From positions 1 to 64,000 of the forward strand of contig QJNS01000110.1 of assembly GCA_004154925.1 (NCBI GenBank): a DNA stretch of 64,000 nt, given 5' to 3'. The translations under genes and the position numbers were made by a program. Positions 19,463-29,051 of this stretch are shown one piece after another (the stretch's first letter is position 1; the number at the start of each line of letters is the position of its first letter). Source of the DNA: Monosporascus cannonballus (Eukaryota > Ascomycota > Sordariomycetes > Xylariales). A model generated the notes under the pieces. It was given only the letters and a program-made list of their open reading frames with translations, searched no databases and was not told the DNA's origin.

Positions 19463-22372
19463 ATGGCAACGATGGGGGACGCGAAAATGCGGCAGGATAT
19501 GAGCGAGCTGCCGCCGTACAATGCGGTAGCAGCCCCTAGGCGACGTGGGGGAAATCTCGTGAGACGACGCCGAGGGCTGAGATACTTTGCCCTCGCCTCC
19601 CTTGCCTTTATCGTGTACGCCCAGTGGAGGCAGGTTTTTTCAAGCGCAGAGTCGAAGAACCCATCCCAACTGTCTATTGAGAGGCTTCAAGAGGATTTAC
19701 AGCAATGCGTGAGGCTCCGCTCGAAGCCGACCGATCCTATTGGGTTGGGTCGGGAACGCAATGCTCGTTACGTTGATGGCCACAAGCCCACACTAATTCA
19801 GAACGCTACTATCTGGGTTGGCGAACCAGTCGAAGGCACAAGCGCCGAAGATGCGCGGGCCGGCGAGGGATACTCCTGGATAAACGCTGATGTGTTCATC
19901 GAATACGGACTTATTAAGAAGGTTGGCAAGGACCTCAACATCGCCTCGCTGCCGTCTGACACCTTGATCTGGAACGCCGAGCGCCGCCAACTTACAAGCG
20001 GGATCATCGACATGCACAGCCACGCCGGCGTGGATAATGTGCCTTCTTTGTGGGGTAACGGGGACACTAATGAGCTGAGTGCCGACATCACACCGTACGT
20101 TCGCTCCATTGACGGGCTGGACCCCAATGACTACCAGATCCAAGTTATCAAGTCTGGTGGAGTGACTACGAGCTTGGTACTTCCCGGCTCGGGAAACAAT
20201 ATCGGAGGCGAAGCCTACGTCATCAAGCACGCCGTAGGAAAGGCCGATGGACGCAACGAGACATCGATAGCGGATATGCTAGCTGACCCGGACCGCTCTT
20301 GGCGGTATATCAAGATGGCGTGTGGCGAGAACCCCAAACGTGTGTACGGCAAAGCCGGGGAACGTGGTCCTTTCAGCCGTTTGGGAGAGTCATGGGAGTT
20401 TCGTCATGCCTTCGAGCAGGCCGCTGCGCAGGTTCGTGCTCAGGACGACTGGTGCAACACAGCTGAGGCGGTCGGTGTGGAGAAGATGGATACCTATCTG
20501 CCACAGGACATCAAGTGGGAGACCCTGGGTGCGGTGCTGCGCGGACAGGTCCACGTCAATACCCATTGCTACACTATCCCGGACTTGGAAGCATTTGTCG
20601 ATCATACCAACGAATTCAAGTTCTCCGTGCGGGCGTTCCACCACGCACACCAGACCTTCCTTGTGCCTGAAGTGCTCAAGCGCGCCTGGGGCAGCTCACC
20701 TCCTGCTTCCGCGTTATTTGCCGATAACATGTGGTATAAGGCCGAGGCTTACATCGGGAGCGAATACGCTGGTAAGATCCTTTACGAGAATCGCCTGACG
20801 CCCATCTATGTCAGCGATAATCCGGTAATCAATGCCCAGCACGTCGTGTTCGAGGCTGCTAAGGCGTTTGGTTACGGTCTCCCTTATCACGCGGCATTAG
20901 CCGCGGTCACCACGGCACCGGCAGAGCGCCTCGGTCTAGGTCAGCGCCTGGGTAAGGTCAAGCCTGGCTTCGATGCCGATATTGTCGTCTGGGACAGCGA
21001 CCCGTTGAGCGTGGGGGCTACACCCATCCAGGTCTGGATTGATGGGACTGCCCAGTTTGAAGATCCGGTCGAGTTGAAGAAGCCCCTCCTGCCACCTGTT
21101 GATGCTACTAGCCAGAAACCTGCCACGGCAGAGGAACCGGTCGGCGCCAATGATTTGATATTCACTGGCGTGTCAAAATCGTACTTGTCCAGGGACGTGC
21201 CGCAAGACGTATCCGAAAACCAGGACCTCGCAGTCGCAATCGCGGGTGGAAAGATCACTTGTATCGGGTCCTGCGAGGCAGAGTTACATGCTGCCTCCAA
21301 ATCCGGCACAAAAATAGTTGCCTTACAGAATGGCTACATCACGAAACCGTTCGTGGCCTTCGGCTCCGGCCTTGGTCTAAATGCAATTGATGCGGAGGAT
21401 GTAACGGACAATGGCGGGAGCCCCGACATTTTCAGCAGAGCTATCGATGGCTTGGCTCTTGATACCAAAAAGCTGCACTACGCTCACAAGTACGGCGTCA
21501 CGAAAGCAATCTCAGCGCCCGCCTATAGCGGATTAGGTACTCATCAAGGTACTAGCGTCGGCTTCCGCACGAGCAGCAAGCACGTTCTCGAGGAGGGCGC
21601 CATCTTTATCGACGACGCAGCTGTGCACTATACTCTCACCACGGACTCCAAAGAGGGCAGCAAGTCTATCTCGAACGCGATAGGCACGCTACGGCACAAG
21701 CTACTAGAGACCATCAATGCCAACGTCACTGCGGCGGACCCGTTCACTGAATCCGCCTTCCTTGCTAAGGTGGTGGCCGGCGAGCTACCCCTCGTCATCA
21801 CAGTGCATAGCGCGGATACCATTGCGGCATTGCTGAAAATGAAGCGCACCGTTGACAGCGCCATCGCTTCGGCGCGGGGTAGCAGTGACGACAGCGGCAG
21901 CGGCGGCTCCGAAGGCATTTCGCTCACCATCATTGGCGGCGCCGAGTCACATCTGGTGGCCGACGAGCTGGCGGCCGCCAACGTCGGCATCGTGCTCGCC
22001 CCCTTCCAGTCGTACCGCACGACCTGGGACCAGCGGCGCGGGCTCGTAGGCGCGCCACTGCAAAACGGCACGGCCGTCGACCGCCTGCTCGCCGCCGGCG
22101 TGCGGCGTGTCGCCATCGGTCTTGAGGAGGACTGGCTTGTCCGCGACCTCAGGCTTCTGGCCGGGGTCGCGTACCGCAACGGCGGCGGCGCCATCAGTGA
22201 GGGCGAGGCGCTGGACCTCGTGGGCCGGAACCTCCTTGAGATCTTGGGTCTCGCTAAGGCCGAAGACGAGGATGGCGGGGAGTTTGTGGTCTTCGACGGG
22301 AGCCCCCTCGAGGTCGGCGCTCGCGTTAGGGCTGTTAGTAGTGGGTTTGGGAAGGTGGCCCTTTTTGAGTAA
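19463..22372 (+). CDS. membrane-anchored two-domain amidohydrolase-like protein (969 aa)
   Basis: I place the start at the ATG at 19463 (GAACGATGG), not the longer frame from 19340. An arginine-rich cytosolic tail (residues 25-40) precedes one membrane segment, about 39-56 (YFALASLAFIVYAQW), so a type II protein facing the secretory lumen or outside is likely. The first amidohydrolase domain holds the metal motif SGIIDMHSHAG (His185, His187), the family signature IKMACGENPKRVYG (281-294), His364/His368 in HVNTHCY, YVSDNP with Asp452, and the C-terminal strand KPGFDADIVVWDSDP. This matches imidazolonepropionase-like amidohydrolases. The second half (about 564-965) repeats the outer beta-sandwich pattern (GGKITCIG, then EILGLAKAED and FVVFDGSPLE) but lacks HxH. 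Substrate is unknown. No intron is needed. Confidence 0.85.
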   Translation: MATMGDAKMRQDMSELPPYNAVAAPRRRGGNLVRRRRGLRYFALASLAFIVYAQWRQVFSSAESKNPSQLSIERLQEDLQQCVRLRSKPTDPIGLGRERNARYVDGHKPTLIQNATIWVGEPVEGTSAEDARAGEGYSWINADVFIEYGLIKKVGKDLNIASLPSDTLIWNAERRQLTSGIIDMHSHAGVDNVPSLWGNGDTNELSADITPYVRSIDGLDPNDYQIQVIKSGGVTTSLVLPGSGNNIGGEAYVIKHAVGKADGRNETSIADMLADPDRSWRYIKMACGENPKRVYGKAGERGPFSRLGESWEFRHAFEQAAAQVRAQDDWCNTAEAVGVEKMDTYLPQDIKWETLGAVLRGQVHVNTHCYTIPDLEAFVDHTNEFKFSVRAFHHAHQTFLVPEVLKRAWGSSPPASALFADNMWYKAEAYIGSEYAGKILYENRLTPIYVSDNPVINAQHVVFEAAKAFGYGLPYHAALAAVTTAPAERLGLGQRLGKVKPGFDADIVVWDSDPLSVGATPIQVWIDGTAQFEDPVELKKPLLPPVDATSQKPATAEEPVGANDLIFTGVSKSYLSRDVPQDVSENQDLAVAIAGGKITCIGSCEAELHAASKSGTKIVALQNGYITKPFVAFGSGLGLNAIDAEDVTDNGGSPDIFSRAIDGLALDTKKLHYAHKYGVTKAISAPAYSGLGTHQGTSVGFRTSSKHVLEEGAIFIDDAAVHYTLTTDSKEGSKSISNAIGTLRHKLLETINANVTAADPFTESAFLAKVVAGELPLVITVHSADTIAALLKMKRTVDSAIASARGSSDDSGSGGSEGISLTIIGGAESHLVADELAAANVGIVLAPFQSYRTTWDQRRGLVGAPLQNGTAVDRLLAAGVRRVAIGLEEDWLVRDLRLLAGVAYRNGGGAISEGEALDLVGRNLLEILGLAKAEDEDGGEFVVFDGSPLEVGARVRAVSSGFGKVALFE

Positions 22373-23309
22373 CTAGGAGGCTGGTGTATAAGGGATGTAA
22401 TAACGGTATACGATTTGGCGGTCTGGGCAAGCTAATTATGTAGGTAATTGGGTTATCTCGAGGGGTTTTTCTTTTAGGCGCATTGCATCTACATATCACC
22501 AGTTAATAATCGTCGATTTCCGGGCCACTGCATCGGTTGCACCCTTAGCGCAAATTATTCGGCATCCGAAACTTGGATATCCTCTGTGTCATCCCTTTTG
22601 ACACCACCCGGGACGAATTATTCAAGGTCATGTTTGCTCCTAAACTTAGGTTTTGATTGCCTAACCTTTTGTATCACCTATTTTCCTCAATTTCTACCTA
22701 TGTGTGACTATATGTAGGTAAGGTTGCTCCCCAAAGTTCCTGTGACTGCAGCGAACCTATCATGCAAGATCATAGACTATAACGCAGCCCCGAGCTTTTG
22801 TCCGTGCCAGCCCCTATTTTGAAGGCTTGGTCTGAAATCTAACAAATGCATTATAAACACGTGTAGGTGCTAGATGTTGACAATATTAGAACATATTGTA
22901 TCGGGCAACCTTTGAAACAATTATGCGCGACTAAAGAGGCAGCCAGCTGGCAAATGTTGGCACCACAAACAAAGGACTCACTCACCATAGCAGGAAGTTA
23001 CGTCCCTATTCAATGACACGGTTATGATTCACCATCGGCGCCCAACGCCTTGACCTGAATCAACATCATCACTTGACCATGTTTCGTGGGAGAAGAACCA
23101 CACTCACTTACCAACTAAATCTTTCGACTGATCCTCGGAATCAAGCACGTGCATTTGGATTGTTGTATCTTTTATCTTCATCTTCTTCTCCCCCCAATCA
23201 CACCGAACAACTTTTTCGCGTGCCTTTGATAGGAAGCGAGAGGCACACCAACCGCCTTGGATTCTTGGCCCTTGTCCACAGCCTCTCATTTACGCCTCAT
23301 TTGCCCAAT
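22373..23309. other. intergenic region between amidohydrolase and GH79 genes
   Basis: No gene is recognised. The last 240 bases upstream of the GH79 start are open in frame but read as non-conserved sequence, so I treat them as 5' untranslated or promoter. They include a pyrimidine-rich stretch (TCTTCATCTTCTTCTCCCCC, about 23175-23195). Confidence 0.6.
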
Positions 23310-25136
23310 ATGGCTGAACGATTGTACACCGTCCTTCTTGGCTTCTGTTCTTCGGCCTGCACGGCCTTAGCTGCCAACTCCGTATCCCTCGAGCTCGCCG
23401 GCACTCCTCCTTCGGGCATCTCAGGATATGTTGACCCTTCATTCGCCGGCTTTGGAATAGAGCCGTCCAATCTCTTCTCGTTTACCGGCATGGAGGAACC
23501 CAACGAACTCACCTTCACACTCATCAACAACCTCATCAACTTCACGGGGAGGCCACCTCACATCCGAGTCGGGGGTAATACTGCCGACTACATGGTTTTT
23601 GACAAGGCCCAGTTTCAATGGAACTGGGTCCTCAACGAAACCCCAAGGGGGCGTGGGAATTTCAAGCCGAATCACATGGTTATTGGCCCACGAATTTTCG
23701 AGGCGACAAACCGATTTCCACAAGGCACGCCCGTGACCTGGGGACTAAATTTGGCATACGATGAACCGGACTGGGGAGAGACAATCACGACGATGGCGGA
23801 GCAGGTCATCGCTGGGCTCACGGATTTGGAGCTTGTCTCCCTCGAGATCGGAAACGAGCCTGACCTATATCTGCAGAACGGATTCCGAACGGGCGAATGG
23901 GGAGGCAGGGTGTATACCGAGGAGTGGCTGCAGAGGGCACGGGTGATCTGGGAGCAAGTGTTGAAGCCCAATAATATACCCGCTAATGTCTTCGAGGTCG
24001 CCAACACAGCTTCAACTATCGGCACGGATTTCCAGGTCAAGGATCTGATGAGTTTTGGCATCGACACCCAACCGGCTGATTCCAACACCAACTATATCGC
24101 CAGCTGGAACCAGCACGATTATTTCTACTTTTTCGGTGTCTCTACCTATCCACTTACTCTCGAGTACCTCATGAAGCTGGCTACTACGGAGGCGCAATTC
24201 CTAGCCTGGACGGAGCAGATCGAGCAGGCGCGGGTGACGGATTACCCGTATGCGCTGCGTGAAATGGGCATAGTTGGCCCTATCGGCATGGCCGGAGTCA
24301 CCGACGTCTTCGGCGCCGCCTTGTGGACGCTCAATTTCCTTTTGTACGCCGCCTCACTCGGCATCACCTCGGTCCAGTTCCACATGACAGATAACAGCAA
24401 TGCGAGTGCATGGCAGCCAATCGCTATGTATGGCCGGGAACCCTTTGTCAGACCCTTGTACTATGGTATCGCCGCTTTCGATCAGACCATTGGACCGACG
24501 TGCACAGCCCAAGTGTCGCGACTCAAGACATCATGCCCATCCGAATACGACGAGTTCCTCAGAGCCTATACCATCTATCACGGCGGGCATCTAACCTCGG
24601 TCGCCGTGATCAACGGCAAGATGGCCAACATTTCGGAGTTAGAGAAAGCGAGCGTGGAGATCTCCATCGCGGTCCCCTCGTCGCTGTCTGGCACAGAGCT
24701 GCATCTGTCGTACCTAACCAGCGACGGTGCCGATGCCACCAACGGAACGACCTGGAATGGCATCAGCTTTGAGCAGAGTGGAGACGGAAGCCCCACTCGC
24801 GTCGCAGACGATAGCACGATTGTAAAAGTTGGTAGCGACGGAAACATCAGATTCTTTGTCCGGGATTCCCAGGCCGTAGTCGCCAATATCGGGAAAAGAG
24901 TTGGGGAGGGGTTAGAACGGGATCCAGCTGCATGTGCTGCTAAGAAAACATCTCCGGCCATCGAGATCCAGCCACCCGAATCAAACAAGGGCAGCGACAG
25001 CCACGAGGACGCAGAGTCTTCCGCTACTATCTTGGGCTCATCAATAGGAGGCTTGCTGGTTTGCATAGCCACCGTGATGGTGTTTCTTGATAGGCGGCTT
25101 GTCTATATGGGATCATCCCTGGTTCGACTTGTATGA
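23310..25136 (+). CDS. GH79 beta-glucuronidase-like glycoside hydrolase (608 aa)
   Basis: The start is placed at the ATG at 23310 because a signal peptide follows at once (MAERLYTVLLGFCSSACTAL). The frame extends 79 codons further upstream without family likeness. The mature protein matches fungal GH79 enzymes, which release glucuronic or 4-O-methylglucuronic acid from proteoglycans such as arabinogalactan. Landmarks are PPHIRVGGNTADY (82-94), LEIGNEPDLY with the likely acid/base Glu183, and LREMG with the likely nucleophile Glu318. A beta-rich C-terminal domain follows. Several N-glycosylation sites are present. Residues about 570-600 (ATILGSSIGGLLVCIATVMV) form a hydrophobic segment before a short basic tail, so the enzyme may stay attached to membrane or wall rather than be released. 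No intron. Confidence 0.88.
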   Translation: MAERLYTVLLGFCSSACTALAANSVSLELAGTPPSGISGYVDPSFAGFGIEPSNLFSFTGMEEPNELTFTLINNLINFTGRPPHIRVGGNTADYMVFDKAQFQWNWVLNETPRGRGNFKPNHMVIGPRIFEATNRFPQGTPVTWGLNLAYDEPDWGETITTMAEQVIAGLTDLELVSLEIGNEPDLYLQNGFRTGEWGGRVYTEEWLQRARVIWEQVLKPNNIPANVFEVANTASTIGTDFQVKDLMSFGIDTQPADSNTNYIASWNQHDYFYFFGVSTYPLTLEYLMKLATTEAQFLAWTEQIEQARVTDYPYALREMGIVGPIGMAGVTDVFGAALWTLNFLLYAASLGITSVQFHMTDNSNASAWQPIAMYGREPFVRPLYYGIAAFDQTIGPTCTAQVSRLKTSCPSEYDEFLRAYTIYHGGHLTSVAVINGKMANISELEKASVEISIAVPSSLSGTELHLSYLTSDGADATNGTTWNGISFEQSGDGSPTRVADDSTIVKVGSDGNIRFFVRDSQAVVANIGKRVGEGLERDPAACAAKKTSPAIEIQPPESNKGSDSHEDAESSATILGSSIGGLLVCIATVMVFLDRRLVYMGSSLVRLV

Positions 25137-28100
25137 GTGCTGGAGGGTTCATGATGATAAACGACGCGATTATGAGACACACGGCGAAGATGGGAAAGAA
25201 TAGTATGGCAGTACATCACATTTGAGCTTTTATGGCTCAATTACTATTTCCTAATCATTAATTACTCCCGCTGCAGCCATTGCGCATGGCGAAAGCAGCC
25301 GACGCACCTCGGGGATTTGCATAGATTCCAAACCCTTAGCCCTGAACAGCGACTATGACAGTTGCGAAGAAGGGTGCTATGATCTATTGCTGCATCAACC
25401 TAAGCAGCAGGATCCTGCACAGACCGATCAGCTCAACACGTACGCATTATGTTATCCCGCGGAAGGGATCTCTCAGCATGAATTACTAAGAAGCCTTACG
25501 CGTTCCATCCTTCGCGCTTGTTCCCGGGGCGGGGACGATAATGATCGACAGTGCCATTTAAGCGACCGGCAGTTTACAACCAACAGTAGTTGAATCACTA
25601 GTGGATGAACAACTCCTCCTCAACTGCAGGCGACATGCTTGTTCCGGAGATTACTCTCTTCCATCGCACCGTCGAACTCCTCACAGAAACTCTATGCGTA
25701 AATCCTCGCCCGTGTTATAATCACACTGAAAGGGGCGGCTATTATTCGCCCTACATCCCGCTCCATAGAGCGTGCCACTGCGACGTTACCCGTGGCGTCC
25801 TCAATCCATGACTGGAATACACTTCCGCCATTGTTGCCGTCTTTCAATAACGGTATTGTTAAGCGCCGACACCTCCGCCTTACACCTTTCCATGCAGCCG
25901 TCGGCGGCATCCCAGATATACTCACCCGGAACCGGAGTCGTCCCCCTGACATTATAGCCGGGAGCTGGTCTACCCGCACGATGCCCAGGGCTCCCGGCCG
26001 CGAGCGCACGTTGCGCGCCACGTCGACACCGAGCTCGAGCCTCCTGAAGTTTTCCTCCTCTTCTTCGGTTTCTGTGAGCACGGACGCAGGCGCCCGGGAG
26101 TGGTGCAGCGCTCCGGAGCCGGGCGGCGTGTTGCGACAGGGGATGGTGCTAGCCACCGTTGAGGAGCTCCTCGGAGGCGCTTCGTTTCTGTCGCCTTTCA
26201 TGCCCACGAAAGCGATTCGAGTAGCGATATTGACTTTAATATAATAAGATCGCCCGGACATATCCCAAACAAGTAGAAGTTTATGCCTTCGAGAATATTG
26301 CACATTCAGTAACGGCCCCTGCCATTGTAACAGAGTCCGCCCATTGATCCTACCGACCTCTTATATCAAGGCAACCACAAAGGATACTGGTTACACAAGA
26401 AATGGTGGTGATATAAAAGGGAAGAGATACTTTGAGAGAGATATTAAAAACAAGAGAGGTATATAATCAGATGAACAAGGACTGAAAAAGGGGGTGAGGA
26501 AAATGCTATCATATACCCTATACCTACAGCCACGGCACTTATCCTATGACCGAGGTGCTTCGCCGATGGCGCTGGGGGGTACATGCATGTACATCAAGCT
26601 CTGTCTGTCATGGGCAGTGATAACCAACTGCCCTCCACGGAGTTGTCTGAGCAGTGACTTCATCGAGCCGTTGGGCCGGTAGCCTGCTACGGCGAGCTGT
26701 CGCTCCCATGATATATGGCCTCATGAATTCCACTAGCGATTGTGTTGACTCCGTATTCTGACCATGTGTAAATGTCTCCGCTAAACTGTACAGAGCATCC
26801 TCTGTGCGAAGGGCTGCTTCACAATCCCAAGAGGGGTTATTCAGAAGACTCCCTCTGGAGTCCTCGACCGTATTGCCTGCCGTAGAATAAACCGAGGTTC
26901 ACGTGCTCAACGACGCATTTAGCATCAGTAAATAGGCAAATTAGATGGCGTGAGACAGCAGAACTTCCTGAAGAGTCCACAACCTTTCCAGATACGACTC
27001 CTCAGAGACCTTTCGACATGACGTCCGTTGACGTGATATAAAAGCATGCACGACATCTCTGTGCAATCCTGAAAGCCCGTAATGGCCTCGACCAAGCAGT
27101 TATATATACCATCACCTTTGCGGATCGCGATGGTCTTTCGGCATCGCGAAAGATGGCAGGTATACCTTGTACCGTGGAGATGACCCCTGCGGGATCCTTC
27201 TGGTCCACGGTGATGGTGTCCGTCCAGAACACGGCATTCCCTACTAGGCCGTACATGCGTTCCTCTAAGAATTTGGCCCTCTACCGTGTTATACCGATCT
27301 CGCGGCCGAGGCAGCGGACGTGTTGCCACTCAGTCTTCCCCGAGGTGTGTGTATCGCGTAATAAGCGACGTCCTTGGTGCAGGCTGGGAACAACTGGACC
27401 TTTCCCCCGTCATCACTGAAGCGAGGGAGTTGGCAACGGAGACCTCTGTCGGTGACGGGCTCTGGCAGAGATTTCCTTGCCTGCAACTCTGGTAGTTGGT
27501 CGACAGGGGTCGACATATCGGAGTCCCAGCGCTGCTTAAGCACCTGCATGAGAATTCTTTAGCTAAATGTTGCAAGAAGAACTCGAGCTGACAGTGAATC
27601 TGACCGGGAGATGTTCTCTTTAGTGCCAGCGGATGATTAAGCGGCTAGCTAAGCTAATGTAACTACTTTTCAGCCGCATGGCATTGGCAATGCATACCCA
27701 CTTCGGGACCTCCCTAGGAGAATATGTGTGCAGTTACCAAGATCGAAGGCAAAATTGCAGTTCGCCAAATGAGGCTGGGGGAACATCTCCGCAGGCGGTC
27801 TTTAATCCTGAGTAGGACGGCGATTCAGTCCTATTACAATCACAGCCATAAGAGACGATAGTCATCTCGGCTAAGGCACTTCGATACATCATGGAGAAAA
27901 GCTAACAAAGAACAATGATGGAAATGAATTGTGGTTTCTGCCGATTATTGAAAGTTGAAATGCATGCTCAGAACAGCTCTAGAAGATGTAAGTGGAATGA
28001 TGGAAGTCATCACCCATGATTCAGCCCCTGAAGCAAAGCGTCAGCCACTTAAGCCTCAGTTACAGCTGACGCCCTGCGCCACGTGATACAGGACTTTGAT

Positions 28101-28975
28101 AAGTTCCTCGTAAGGTCCTCGTATAATATTTTAGTCCCAAATCACCATGCTAATATCATACAGCAAACTATGCATCTCATATCTTCACGCATGCATGTGC
28201 GTACGTACGCATGCGCATCGCCATCCATATGTCCTACGAAGCACTGATACAGGGAAATTGCATGGTTCCAATGGGTTTATGCGGCCCCACGACTCCTACC
28301 GTGTTTCGATGTTCCTGTGTTTACGGGAGCTGCAACCTCAATATCATGCAGGAGCAGAATCGGCTCTCCCTATTACGACTTTCACTTCTTATAGCAAAGG
28401 CCGAAAAAGATATTTACAATCAAGCTAATGATGGAATTCGTCTTCCTAATTTCTATATTCGACCACCGTCATAAGGCATTGTATCTGAATATCGCTTCAT
28501 CACCTCGTCAATGTGTCTGAGTCGCATGACAAGATCTCCGGTTAAACAGCTTATCTTCAGCATGATCCGGCGTAGCAGTTGCAGTGCATGAAATTACGGT
28601 CTCGTGTCCGTCGCCACGAGGAGCGACCGACACGTGCAGGGGTGACATGACTTCGCAGAATGCTACGCTACCAACACCCCACGATAACACAGCGTCTTGC
28701 CCTTAATCTTCCCGTGCAGCTGCATAACGCCATGTGTGAATTTAGACTTCACGCATTAACATGCCTATGTAGACAGCAATAACCATACTTCGCCTAGGAG
28801 TAGAAAGTTCGGTAAAAGATACACCGCTCGGGTTCAAATCGCGACATATTGCTCCCCTCTTCAGGGGTGAACTACAGGCAGTCCGACATCAGCCGAGACT
28901 TTTTCCTTATGTGATTGGCATAGAATACTGATCACCCACAGGTAGAAAAGAATGCGTTTGACTATAATTACGTTG
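25137..28975. other. 3.8-kb intergenic region, no convincing gene
   Basis: The best candidate is a 203-codon minus-strand ORF at 25692-26303 in a GC-rich patch. It overlaps a 150-codon plus-strand ORF and has no recognisable domain, so either could be a shadow. Two short minus-strand frames at 26925-27329 and 27289-27549 also lack homology that I can see. A run of alternating purine/pyrimidine with the 14-bp palindrome TGCGTACGTACGCA lies at about 28190-28215. A GATATTAAAAACAAGAGAGG motif at 26440 recurs near 33142. Confidence 0.4.
25692..26303 (-). CDS. dubious hypothetical ORF (203 aa)
   Basis: An open frame with an Arg-rich middle part, an acidic run (TETEEEEENFRR) and a tail containing FQSWIEDATGNVAVARS. 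No signal peptide, membrane helix or known motif is visible. The opposite strand is open over most of the same interval (25792-26244), which is common in GC-rich non-coding DNA. Kept only because it is the longest frame in the gap. Confidence 0.2.
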   Translation of the reverse strand: MQYSRRHKLLLVWDMSGRSYYIKVNIATRIAFVGMKGDRNEAPPRSSSTVASTIPCRNTPPGSGALHHSRAPASVLTETEEEEENFRRLELGVDVARNVRSRPGALGIVRVDQLPAIMSGGRLRFRVSISGMPPTAAWKGVRRRCRRLTIPLLKDGNNGGSVFQSWIEDATGNVAVARSMERDVGRIIAAPFSVIITRARIYA

Positions 28976-28983
28976 TATAAAGG
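28976..28983 (+). promoter_or_regulatory. TATA-like box of the GH92 gene
   Basis: TATAAAGG lies 76 bases before the GH92 start codon, a usual distance for a fungal core promoter. An inverted CCCCT/AGGGG pair at 28854-28867, about 190 bases before the start, resembles stress-response (STRE-type) sites. Both are motif matches only. Confidence 0.4.
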
Positions 28984-29051
28984 AGGGAGAGCTAGCCGTC
29001 TCTCTTTTCCCCTGATTACTGCAATGACCGCTTGAGAGAGAATCGACCACG

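Noticed and set aside
27289..27575. overlapping small minus-strand ORFs as a secreted protein
   Set aside because: There is no signal peptide, the Cys pattern is irregular, and the frames compete with plus-strand frames.
28815..28850. tRNA-like T-loop GGTTCAAATCGC
   Set aside because: The stem around it does not pair over five bases and no matching D-arm or acceptor stem is present upstream.
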